Source: Bolinopsis microptera (lineage: Eukaryota; Ctenophora; Tentaculata; Lobata; Bolinopsidae). Taken from it: 64,000 bases of DNA. Numbering within the stretch: position 1 is the stretch's first letter; each line of letters begins with the position of its first letter. The position numbers were made by a program, and so were the translations under genes. Below, in pieces: positions 36,901-46,861 of the stretch. The notes under the pieces are model-generated. The model ran no database searches. It was not told the origin of the DNA and saw only the letters and a program-made list of their open reading frames with translations. The stretch lies in assembly GCF_026151205.1 (NCBI RefSeq), contig NC_087083.1, forward strand, positions 8,243,460 through 8,307,459, read 5' to 3'.

Positions 36901-39900
36901 CCAATGGATGGCTACAAGACCTCGTTTTAATTATAACACCAACAAAGAGCTTTATTACTCAGATGTTAATCAAATAATGTTGATCAAGGTTCAAACTTCA
37001 ATACGTGTTGGTATCCCAGAAAGCAGAAACGCTATTAATTAATTGGAACACGTTTTTGACGTAGAGGTAGGTCGCGCGGCGCTGAGTGCGCGCCAATTAA
37101 CCGATAAAACAGTTTTGTTTACATACAAGCGATCCAACAAAACTAGCAATACCAGAAGATGAATCCGAGATTTTGGAACAGTTTGAGACAACTTTTTATA
37201 GATGTTTTTTGGCTGTATTTGTCCGTAAACTAAGTCGCATTTGCTCTGGTATGATAGGATGGCATGTGTACTGACATTTCCAGCTAGTTTTGAAATATTT
37301 ATCGAATTCATGGAATGAATGAAATGAACAAAAAATGAACATTGTCTCAGAATGTCCTAGACTGAGCTGAAACCGATTGGGATCGATTGCTATTGATACC
37401 AGGAGTGTCCCCGGGAAGTTTGGTGGGTCCAGCTTGTTCAGCGATTTTAGGGTAAAGTTCATTTTTGTTCATTTCGTTCATTTCGTGAACCAGGGGATCA
37501 TTTGGCACTTCTGAGTGGCTGAACATGTTAGTAAACATACCCCTCCACCATACCAGATAGATTTTAAGTCAACCCAGGCATAACTACTGCCCCAAAAGCC
37601 TGTTCCAAAGTTGTCTCAATTCTGTTCCAGAATCCCAACTACTCTGAAACCAAAATGGAACATTGCCCCCAGAGCCTTTTCTGAGCTTGCTAGGGCCACC
37701 AAACTTTTCATGGACACTCCTGGTATCAATACCAACAGACTCTGATCGGTTTCAACTCATTTTAGGCGATTTTAGGGTAAAGTTCATTTTTGTTCATTTC
37801 GTTCATTTCATGAACCAGGGGATCATTTGGCACTTCTGAGTGGCTGAACATGTTAGTAAACATACCCCTCCACCATAGCAGATAGATTTTAAGTCAACCC
37901 AGGCATAACTACTGCCCCAAAAGCCTGTTCCAAAGTTGTCTCAATTCTGTCTCAATTCTGTCTCACTGTTCCAAAATTGTTCCAAAATCTCGGATTCATG
38001 AACTCAGCAATACCCCGCTAAAACTTGTCATGCCGCGCTTGTACAGTAGAAGTGCTTACCCTAGAACATCCTTTTGGTCGTTATAATTCCATCTACACTG
38101 GTGATAAGAGATCGCAAAAAGCTGAAATGATTCGTTTAGTTTTTACTACTTTGTCACAAATGATGAACGAAATGAGAAGGATATAATTGAAAAGCGGACT
38201 TAGGTTGTAAACAAACCCACTTTAGTTATTATATGAACAAACCAGCCTTAGTTATAAACAAATTAACTTTATCATAATCAAACCAACCGGTGGCAGATAG
38301 CTAGGCCCGAACACATTACTGTATTGTCTTGTTACATCTTTAGGAGTAGGTCCTGAATATTTAGGGTGATTAATAAATTAGGAAAACTATTTTAAACGGA
38401 TCAAGTCTACCAAAATTTCATTAACCACATTATATCATAAATAATATCTATCAGCTTTCTTAAAGGAAAGAAATTGAAATTAGTCCGTTATCATATTTAT
38501 TAAATGTGATAACGGGCTAATTTCAATGTCCTTCCTTTCAGAAAGTTGATAAAATGAGGGAATTTAAGAAAACTAACCGAGGAACAAGAAAAGGTCAAGC
38601 AGCCCACTCTCAGACATAAAATGGGTATCTATTCTGCTGACTTCATCCGATGACATAATTGAGGATAGCACCCGCCCCACTATTGACTGGGACAAGGATG
38701 GGTTGTTACATTTATTGAGTGGGTCTTAGAATTAAGATAATTTTGGTTGCCCGTTTGTTTAAAATCAGTAATAAGATATTTTCTGTGTACAAATTCAGTT
38801 CCACTACATTAACTGATAAGAATATTGGTATCAATAACCAACTATCAAATATCACATGAAACTAACTAACCTTTTCATTACTATAGTTAATATCGACCCA
38901 AGTTTCCGCAGCATTGAGCCACATCATACCAACACTGTGTTTTGGGCTGAGAGCGTGGACGTAGGGGATTGCACCGTAAAGGGCCATTGGGTTGTCGAGT
39001 TCGTACTCGAACACGTCCAAATTGTATAGCCGGTATGGGTCTGTGCTACTGAAAGTGGGGTATAGTATTTACTAACTGGTACTTGGGACAGTATGACGTC
39101 ATAGCACGTGGTGTGACGTCATGACACGTAGTGTGACGTCATATCACGTGATGTGACGTCATAGCACGTGGTATGACTTCATATCCTCTCTAGAGTTTGT
39201 CCCAACTTCCCTCAGTAACATAATGTAGATAGCTTTGTCTTGGTCGGCCTTGCTGTTCTCTACAATGCAAAGTTTCCCATAAGACTAAATCACTGGCCAG
39301 TAGCTCAGGATGTCTGATGCAGTGTCCCGCCATTTTTAATCTCCTGCCTCGTAACTTGTTTGACAGCCTAGGTAGGCTACTATACAAAGTAACATTGCTG
39401 TCCTTCCATGAGATATCCAGCACCATACGGCATACGCAACATCTTTGTGAATGTCCCGTCCAGTTTTTGTCAGTGTCCAGGTTTCTGATTCTTAGAGCAG
39501 TACTGACTCACAAGCCGCAATGCTATTATCTTGAACATTTTCCCACTGCCTTTGAGAGCAAGTGGTGTGACTTCATTAAACGTGGTGTGACGTAATATAA
39601 CGTGGTCATGGGACATGGTGTGGCGTCATATCGCGTGGCGCAGTGTGACTTCATATCACGTGGCGCACTGTGACTTCATATCATGTGGTGTGACGTCATA
39701 TCACGTGTTAATAATAAACAATCCAACCACTAACCCAGTCCCTTTGAGAGCCAGCGTGTCCGCGTGTTCAGGTAACCCGTACAATTTATCAAATCCGGTA
39801 AAAGTAACGTCCAGTGATATCGCTCTGGGTCCTCTGAAATAAATATAATAATTATAAAATAATAAATAAAACGGTTAGCTAGGTCACGTGATGTGACTAC

Positions 39901-42900
39901 ACGTGTATCGTTACAATGGTCACGTGACGACACGTGTACGACACAAGAATTTAAGTACTTTTTAGTATCAAAGAAAATATTTTAACGACAAACTGACTGA
40001 GTAACTTTAATTAAAGCATGTAGACTGCTTCACAATATTTCTATTTCACTAACCTAGGATTCTACTCATGAGAATAAGACGTGGTACTGTGATATGTTTC
40101 ACTAACCTAGGATTCTACTCATGAGAATAAGACGTGGTACTGTGATATGTTTCACTATATTTCACTAACCTAGGATTCTACTCATGAGAATAAGACGTGG
40201 TACTGTGATATGTTTCACTATATTTCACTAACCTAGGATTTGAGTCGTGATGAGAGTTGAAACTCTCCTCCCAGTCCATTTTAGCTATCTCCTCAGCTGA
40301 TATTCCCAAATCATCCTCCTCATTCTCGCCCTCCTCTCCTTCCTGATGCTCTTCCTCATTCACTTCACTGGGGGAGTATGGTGGTAAAGTGAAAGTGAAG
40401 TCTGATTAGCTTCAACCTTCATTTCACTATATAGTTTGAGCTACTATTATATTGTTCTATATCATAAGCCTTCGAGTTTTGAGTTCAAGAGCTATCATGT
40501 TCTGAATATTATATTATTATGAGAGATGCTAATTAATTATAAGAAATTTTATACCATTTAGTAAATTAAATTGCTGCAACCTCATTCAACTCCATTACTA
40601 AAGCAAAAAGCGGGAGTTTCGCGACAGGGATTATATAATATGGTTTACTACAATTAAATACTTATCAACATTCAAATATAATGCAGCTAATATACAGTCT
40701 TGATGTACTAAGAGAGATAAGAATTTTGCAGATAATAAATATATATATTTCAATGTCAACAAAGTAACTTTTAAATCAGGAGGTAAGATGCGAGCTGTGC
40801 TTAGCTCATAACTATTAGAATATTATAAGGAGTAACAGCACAGCAAATACACACAAATTTGTGATCGGTTGAACAGCAATTCAGCCCCTTTAAAACTTGC
40901 TTCTAGAAGATTCGAAGTTTTGCTACGAAATCATTAACATTAAGCAAAGAAGAAAAATATAATCTATTTAAAAACGAACGTTTCACACAAAGTAAACAGA
41001 AATTTTTCAGGGAAAATCCTTACTAAAAAAACAGCAGATGTTGCTTTCTGTGGTTAAGAAAATGCAAAAATAATGTTGAGATTTGTTAATAAAAAAGATT
41101 ATGAAGGAGCATATGTATGATGGCAAGTTAAGGTTGTCGTACCTTGGATCACTCTTAAAAGTACTAATGAGGTTGCTCCCTAAGGACAAGGCTTTGTTCC
41201 CTAAATCTGACAATTTCTGTCCTACACGAGACATTAGCGATCTGCGAGAAAAACTATCGTTACCATAGCAACGTGTATATCGTTACCGTAGCAACGTGTA
41301 TATCATAGCAACCATGCAGGGTGTAGCCACCTTGCTATGGTAACATACATTTAATGTAAGTCGAGATATTATATATAGCATGTACCGCAAGAAAGCAAAA
41401 ATAGGCTCTCTTGAATTGTGGTCGTGAGCTTGTGATACCCTAATGGACTACTTTTTTGTTCTTTGGTGATCCAAATCAGAGCAAAGACTACGGGTTAGAT
41501 GCTTCGAGAAAATTTTTATAATTGATGCACGCTGAATGTAATAGTAAAGATCTAAGTCTTGGTCTAAAAGTAAAGCTTAAATCAATCTATTAAACACATT
41601 AATAGAATCTTATACTACTCCTGAAAAACCGATAACGCAATATTAAGTTATAAGTCAATAATCCCAATAATGTATTATACAACAATATAATTATAACATT
41701 CAATTTATATTAGCGGATCTAACAGAATACCCAGCATTATATGCCATGACAAGAGCATCCCGTTAATCAGAGCGACACCCAACAAAATACCCAACAGTTT
41801 TACTTTCACTTTCATTTTCACTTTCACTTTCACTTTCACTTTTATTTTAACTTTCTCGATAACACTTTCGACATAATATCTTGAGTCTAGAGTGACAGCC
41901 TCCAACATAGCGACTGTCACAACTATAAAAAGGATTATGAAACTGAACTCTGGTATCAGAGGGACAACTCTCAAACTTCCACATTTTAGTTTCGGGTAAT
42001 TAGCGGGTAATTCATTGTGGGCCGCTCTGTTCAGTGTACAAAGATTATCTAATTTAACATGCAGATCAAGTCACTAGCTAAAAATGAATAAATAAATAAA
42101 TTCCAACATTTATTAAGTTATTAGACGGTTCAAAATAAAAAATATACCCAAAGAAGATGTACATTTAAGTCATTCAAGCGAAACTTAGTATGGAATAATC
42201 AAAATTATGCACTTTAACGTCAGTTCAGAATTTATTATATTATATGGACAAATATAAGGAATACCAGGAATATTATGAACAGATAATAATAATATACCTA
42301 TAATATATAATATATAATAATAACTATACAATATAACTAACAAATAATAATAATATACCTATATAATGTACAGGGTGGGCCAAAAGTCAGTACCCATACG
42401 TTGGCCTTTATAGCTCAGTCACTGAGTGCCCAATTTAAATACTTCTTTCTGGTATGACTTAGTACCACCACTGGTTCGAGGAATTTGTCAACTCGAAAAA
42501 TATTCGCGTTCATTTTTTTCAAATGGAGGTTCATTTTCACATTTATTTGATAGTTTGGATAGTCGGATCAAGCTAAATGTTATTGAATTGTGTTTGGCCA
42601 TTCGAATTACGTTTGTCCTGAAAGAATTAGAACAGTAGCTTCTCAGATAACCGAGATATGAAGCATAACGAGTTTATTCATTACGTGTGATCAGATGATT
42701 GGTTTACCTAATCACGTGATAAGGTGACCCCGTTAACTACCCCGTTAAACATTATGGGAATTGTTAAGGGTGCCCAATTAAGGTGTCGTGTCACGGTGTC
42801 ACATAATCATCCAGTCAATTTTGTTAACGAGATACAGAAAATGCTTGATAACTTCGTCATTTCTAATCCGTTTTGCCTCATGTTTTCAGATCATATGCAA

Positions 42901-44692
42901 CATTTGATAATCTACCGTCTCTAAAAAAATTAGGCGTTCAGCATGTTCAGAGAAAACAATATAGGTGTTTTAATATTGATTGGGCGTGGTCTAAAATATT
43001 CGAATTTTCAAATTTTGACGACGGAATCCTCGAACCAGTATATTCAGTATGCCATCTGCAAAGCAACAGCTCTCAAATATAAAACACGGCGGAGCTATTA
43101 AGGCCAACGTATGGGTACTGACTTTTGGCCCACCCTGTACAATATAACTAACGGTTTAAGAAGCTGCGTCTCCACGTGAAAGAGGCCACGTGCGTTAACA
43201 CTCGCCACCAGGGTCTCCTGCGCGTAAACGTCAATACGCAGGGGGTTGTAGTTCAACACTGCTTTGTGGGAGGAGAAAGAGACTGTAGCAGTCTGACCTG
43301 ACTTACTGAGAGTACAGCTGAAAGTAAGGGTTAATGTTAATTCCTTAATATATAATATATACTGTCTTATGATGTACAATGTACATTGTACAATGTACAC
43401 TACAAGTTAGAATAGGATGAGGGTATTAAATGTACATAGTAGAATCAGACTTCTTTCTAAAAGTGAAAGTGAAAGTAGTTTCTACTTTCTAACCTCTGAT
43501 CCTGTAATGGCGCCTCCCCCAAACTATCAACAGGACTGTACCGGGGGTGGACTGGTTCCTTCTCTTGTGCTGTTAACCGTATAGTGCTATCCTGCGGAAA
43601 ATTTGCATTGAAGGAACAGTGACAGAAACTTAAAACTAGAAACTGGAAAAAGTGAGAGCTTTCTATGAAGATAATGATTAATGTACGTTAATTTAAGTAA
43701 CATAACAACAGTAAGAGCATAATTAACAAGGTGCACGTAAATTAATTGTGTAACCCAGGTACAGCCTCTCTAAAAAAGTTTTAAAAAGCATAATTAAAGT
43801 AAGCTCGCCACCTTGAGCACCCTCAATATAACAGTGTGAGCGTGTTATTAGGTAACTTATATAATATAAGTTATATTAATTAAGTAATTACTCTACTTAA
43901 TTACTGATCATGGGCATACTAACAGGGGGCGCAGCGACCTCACTTCACACTACTAGACTAGATAACCTAAAAGCAGATACTGGGCTGAAGTCAGTAGATG
44001 AGATAGCTAGACTGATGGAAGACAGAAAGCTGTGGAGAACTGTTGTCAAATGATCTCGGGAATACTACCCGCCTTAAGTCAAGTCAAGTAAGTCAGTAAT
44101 TACTGATTAAGAAAAGTAAGCTCCCCGCCTTGAGCACCCTCAATATAACAGTGTGAGCGTGTTGTTAAGTAACTTATATATAAGTTATATTAATTAAGTA
44201 ATTACTCTACTTAATTACTGATTAAATTAAATAAGCTCGCCACCTTGAGCACCCTCAATATAACAGTGTGAGCGTGTTTCTCCATCTCGTGCTTCACAGT
44301 GAAAGTAACAGAACTCGAGTTAACTTGATTGATTGTCTCAGGGTTCACGTAGTAACCGCTCTTATTCTCCTCCATACCTCGTAATCTCCTGGAGTAGTGT
44401 CAAGTGAAAGTGAAATAGAAAGTGAAATAGAAAGTGAATCAGAATGTGAAAGTTGATAAATCACATTATGTGTTCATGCATTTGAAGGGAATTGTAAATC
44501 ATGTTACCAGCTGTATCATTTAAAAGTTATTTTGTTTCTTCTTTTGAGATATATTTAAAATCAATACTGCGAAAGTGAAAAGAAATTGATGACGTACTTG
44601 CAGAAGCCGCTCTGGTCGCATGTCTTGAAGTTGTTTCTGTTGACTGCATCTGACAATAGCAACAAGAAACTAACCAACCACCACCAGGACAT
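27924..44692 (-). CDS. GANAB: Glucosidase II alpha subunit (GH31), complete, 25 exons
   Basis: ER enzyme trimming the inner glucoses from N-glycans. Coding exons: 44598-44692, 44244-44388, 43494-43591, 43153-43317, 41143-41241, 40233-40367, 39735-39833, 38871-39048, 38578-38686, 38288-38352, 38060-38121, 36658-36735, 36115-36220, 35727-35832, 35399-35544, 34919-35093, 34446-34606, 34100-34172, 33741-33852, 31391-31529, 31144-31237, 28991-29082, 28629-28738, 28284-28375, 27924-28024. They sum to 2,835 nt, 944 residues, matching the family's usual length, and all phases join. The start gives a signal peptide ([17 protein letters not shown]) and then [14 protein letters not shown]31 marks: WNDMNEPS (exon 15, nucleophile Asp), WTGDN (exon 17, acid/base Asp), [24 protein letters not shown]. 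Exon 6 codes an acidic linker. Exon 5 is the least conserved and was placed by phase and position. All introns are GT-AG. Confidence 0.93.
28380..28490. repeat. CACGTG-rich minisatellite in GANAB intron 23
   Basis: A short imperfect repeat of the type acacgtgRtRtaac, with about eight E-box-like CACGTG or near-CACGTG cores. It begins within 5 bp of the exon 24 acceptor. A looser cluster with TGACGTCA lies at 28917-28985. Confidence 0.7.
29254..30888. mobile_element. hAT-like element with G-run TIR and 8-bp target duplication
   Basis: Left end: G-run, then tatgcaacgaccattaatg. Right end: the exact inverse, cattaatggtcgttgcata, then a C run. Target duplication CGCTCCCC at 29246-29253 and 30889-30896. 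Both ends carry tandem gaccattaatg units (29274-29340 and 30768-30832). A roughly 33-bp repeat (about four copies) is at 30400-30530. The 132-codon minus frame 29964-30362 has no recognised domain. It lies in GANAB intron 21. The 8-bp duplication is the hAT hallmark; the superfamily call rests on that. Confidence 0.7.
31520..33520 (-). repeat. Minisatellite built from the GANAB exon 20 splice acceptor
   Basis: About 38 tandem copies of a 54- or 44-bp unit. On the minus strand each has ttatattgcag followed by ACCGCTATGGTAC, which is the real acceptor plus the first bases of exon 20 (31391-31529). Units follow a 54-54-44 higher-order rhythm. Two copies share the rare ccattaagg variant 868 bp apart (32495 and 33363), indicating a larger block duplication. 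The genuine acceptor (31530) is the copy at the low-coordinate edge, the last one transcribed. Confidence 0.9.
34634..34870. repeat. CACGTGACGTCA tandem array in GANAB intron 16
   Basis: About ten copies of a 20-24-bp unit such as gtcacgtgacgtcataacac, combining an E-box (CACGTG) and a CRE/ATF-type core (TGACGTCA). It lies between exons 16 and 17. Confidence 0.85.
36736..38059. repeat. GANAB intron 11 with direct and inverted repeats
   Basis: About 190 bp is directly duplicated (37440-37630 and 37768-37960). The segment around 37150-37190 recurs inverted around 37930-37998. This looks like a decayed mobile element. No gene seen. Confidence 0.5.
38449..38551. repeat. 103-bp near-perfect hairpin in GANAB intron 9
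   Basis: tatcagctttct...gaaattagtccgttatca pairs with tgataacgggctaatttc...agaaagttgata around a short AT loop. It ends about 26 bp from the exon 9 donor. Probably a small MITE. Confidence 0.65.
39090..39190. repeat. CACGTGGTGTGACGTCAT array in GANAB intron 7
   Basis: Four or five units of about 23 bp. A further run of the same units lies at about 39560-39715 in the same intron. They are related to the arrays in introns 16 and 23. Confidence 0.75.
40044..40238 (-). repeat. Tandem copies of the GANAB exon 6 splice donor
   Basis: Units of about 55-64 bp. On the minus strand each carries AATCCTAG/gttagtg, the true donor being at 40233/40232. Three extra copies (from 40044, 40099 and 40159) follow in the intron. 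Confidence 0.8.
41801..41845. repeat. CTTTCA simple repeat in GANAB intron 4
   Basis: Six-base repeat (GTGAAA on the minus strand). The same GAAAGTGAAA motif recurs at 44401-44452, 46808-46855 and near 51670. Confidence 0.8.
42371..43137. mobile_element. TA-flanked MITE, copy 1 (Tc1/mariner-like)
   Basis: Terminal inverted repeats start CAGGGTGGGCCAAAAGTCAG; TA lies on each side (42369-42370 and 43138-43139). 767 bp. No transposase motifs seen in the short frames inside. It sits in GANAB intron 4, 15 bp from the donor of exon 4. Confidence 0.8.
43801..44290 (-). repeat. Three copies of the GANAB exon 2 end plus donor
   Basis: A segment of about 50 bp containing the exon end ...GTGCTCAAG and donor gtggcgagc occurs at about 43801, 44115 and 44231. 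The last is the real exon 2 end (44244). The copies are joined by an AT-rich spacer (taagtaattactctacttaattactga). Copy 2 carries a c-for-g change in the donor context. Confidence 0.75.
43908..44096 (+). mobile_element. 189-bp 5'-truncated non-LTR retrotransposon end
   Basis: Exact 10-bp target duplication taattactga (43898-43907 and 44097-44106). The insert encodes 47 codons to a TGA at 44051-44053, ending ...[12 protein letters not shown], typical of the extreme C-terminus of jockey/CR1-type ORF2 proteins. It ends in an AAGTC tandem tail. Confidence 0.7.
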
Positions 44693-44967
44693 GCTACCTT
44701 GGTGATAAATAATCTTTATAAAGGAGCAGCTGTGATATGTTTTTTTAATTTATCAGCTTAATCAATAAAGGAGGGTCACTTTGTTGTCTCCTTATTATCG
44801 CTTTTAATTGACTGCAATACTTTCATATGTTTTGAACAATTTTCAATGACGTGGTTAGTACCTGACACTTGTGTAAGTTGCTTTAATCATATGAGCGGTA
44901 TACAAGCACATTGTTTCATTTCGTTTCATTTCATCATGAGTTACAAATTTTATAATAATTGAGTATA

Positions 44968-46531
44968 ATAGATGTGGATACTCATGGGGAGGTGATACGT
45001 GTTTGTTTACTTTAATAGTAAGCCCCTGTTAGGCGGGTTGAAGACTGGCTTATAAACCAGTACAGTCCCCAAATCAACAACAAAAAAGGTGATACATATT
45101 TTGTATTATGGAACGCTTACATAACACTTGTAACGCCTTCTTGTTACCCTCCTTTGAAGGCCCCGAATTATTTTCTTAACGGAAGCTCAAAAATAACCCG
45201 AGAAATCGACCTTCTTATTAACTCATTTTGATGACTGTTTCTGACCTAAAATTGCACGAAAAATCAATTTAGCTAGGTTTCAGAACCTATAAACACTTCC
45301 TTATCCCTCCCACGTTTATTGCAGCTTTGCAACTTGAGTGAAGACCAGAGTACGAAAACACACAGCAGGTAAGCGCTTACCAAAAATGAGTTGCTTATAA
45401 GCAACTCATTTTTGGTGACTGTTCCTCGCCTAACATTGCACGAGAAATCGATTTAAGTTCCTTTCACAGCCCAACAACACTTCCTTATCCCTCAAAATTC
45501 ATGTTTTACTCAAAAGAAGAACATTATGATCCTGCAACATAAGAACAAGGAGATCGTCTCCTTAACAAATCGAACAGGTACTATCACAAGTTCCAGACAA
45601 GAGCATGACAACAAAGTCAAAAGAAACACAATGAAGGAAGGTTACGAACACCACAATATAACAATCAAACTAACAACTGAATTAAATTTGTTCTGACGAC
45701 GGGCAGCCATAATGTGCTCCGTGATTCTAACCGAGCGACCAATTGTAATAGAGGTGTTATGTCACGTGACACCGATCGTGCTCTTCTCTGGAACTTGTGA
45801 TAGTACCTGTTCAATTTGTTAAGGAGACGATCTCCTTGTTCTTATTATATTGCAGGATCAGAATGTTCTTCGTTTGAGTAAACATGAATTTTGAGGAATA
45901 AGGAAGTGTTGTTGGGCTGTGAAAGGAATTTAAATCGATTTCTCGTTCAAGTCACTAAAAGTGAGTTGCTTACCTGCTGTGCATGTGTGTTTTCGTACTT
46001 TGGTCTTCACTCAAGTTGCAAAGCTGCAATATACGTATCGCAAAGAACATTTCTACCTGAAAATTCTGTTAGTACCAGTTTGATCAGTTAAGGTGAGGAT
46101 TGCCTCGATCTTTCGGTTTCAACCCTAGGTCAAGAGCTGTAGAACCGAAGGATCAACACATAATATGTTGCTTGTTGCTTGTATCAACTAAAAAACATCA
46201 ATTTTGAGGGGTAAGGAAGTGTTTATAGGTTCTGAAACCTAGCTAAATCGATTTTTCGTGCAATTTTAGGGCAGAAACAGTCATCAAAATGAGTTAATAA
46301 AAAGGTCGATTTCTCGGTTATTCTTGAGCTTTCGTTCAGAAAATAATTCGGGGCCTTCAAAGGGGGGGGGGGGGGGGGGGGGGGGGGGGGTAACAAGAAG
46401 GCGTTACAAGTGTTACAAGCGTTCCATAATACAAAATATGTATCACCCCTTCAACCCGCCTAACAGGGCACGGGGGCTTACTATTAAAGTAAACAAACAC
46501 GTAACACCTCCCCATGAGTATCCACATCTAT
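44968..46531. mobile_element. Foldback element between GANAB and WDR12
   Basis: Nearly all of it is one palindrome. The ends are ATAGATGTGGATACTCATGG and its inverse; arms of about 630-700 bp meet around 45,600-45,780. A run of about 28-32 G (46362-46391) exists in the right arm only, where the left arm has cctcc. No coding sequence. It separates the GANAB start from the WDR12 stop. Confidence 0.75.
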
Positions 46532-46861
46532 AGGAAAGAGAAGACACTACAGTCAGAATAAAGTTAAATGAAGTTAAAATGGGTAATAAGTTAATGAACA
46601 AAATAAAAACCATAAAAATTCACCCCTAAAGCTGAACTGTCAAACATTATTAATCTTTGAAAAAATTCCGCACAATTAGATTGCACAGTAACACAAGATC
46701 AACAGGTCAAATTTACCAAATAACCAATCTGTCCCACGACTCCAATCTGGTAAACTCCAAAACAGATCCAATTATTTCAGTGCAAATCATGTATCTAAAC
46801 GCCAAGGTTAGAGAAAGTGAAACAGAAAGTGAAACAGAAAGTGAAACAGAAAGTGCTGTAT

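Noticed and set aside
42426..42638. Possible protein in the TA-flanked MITE
   Set aside because: Both MITE copies contain it at equal drift, but there are no transposase motifs and it is short.
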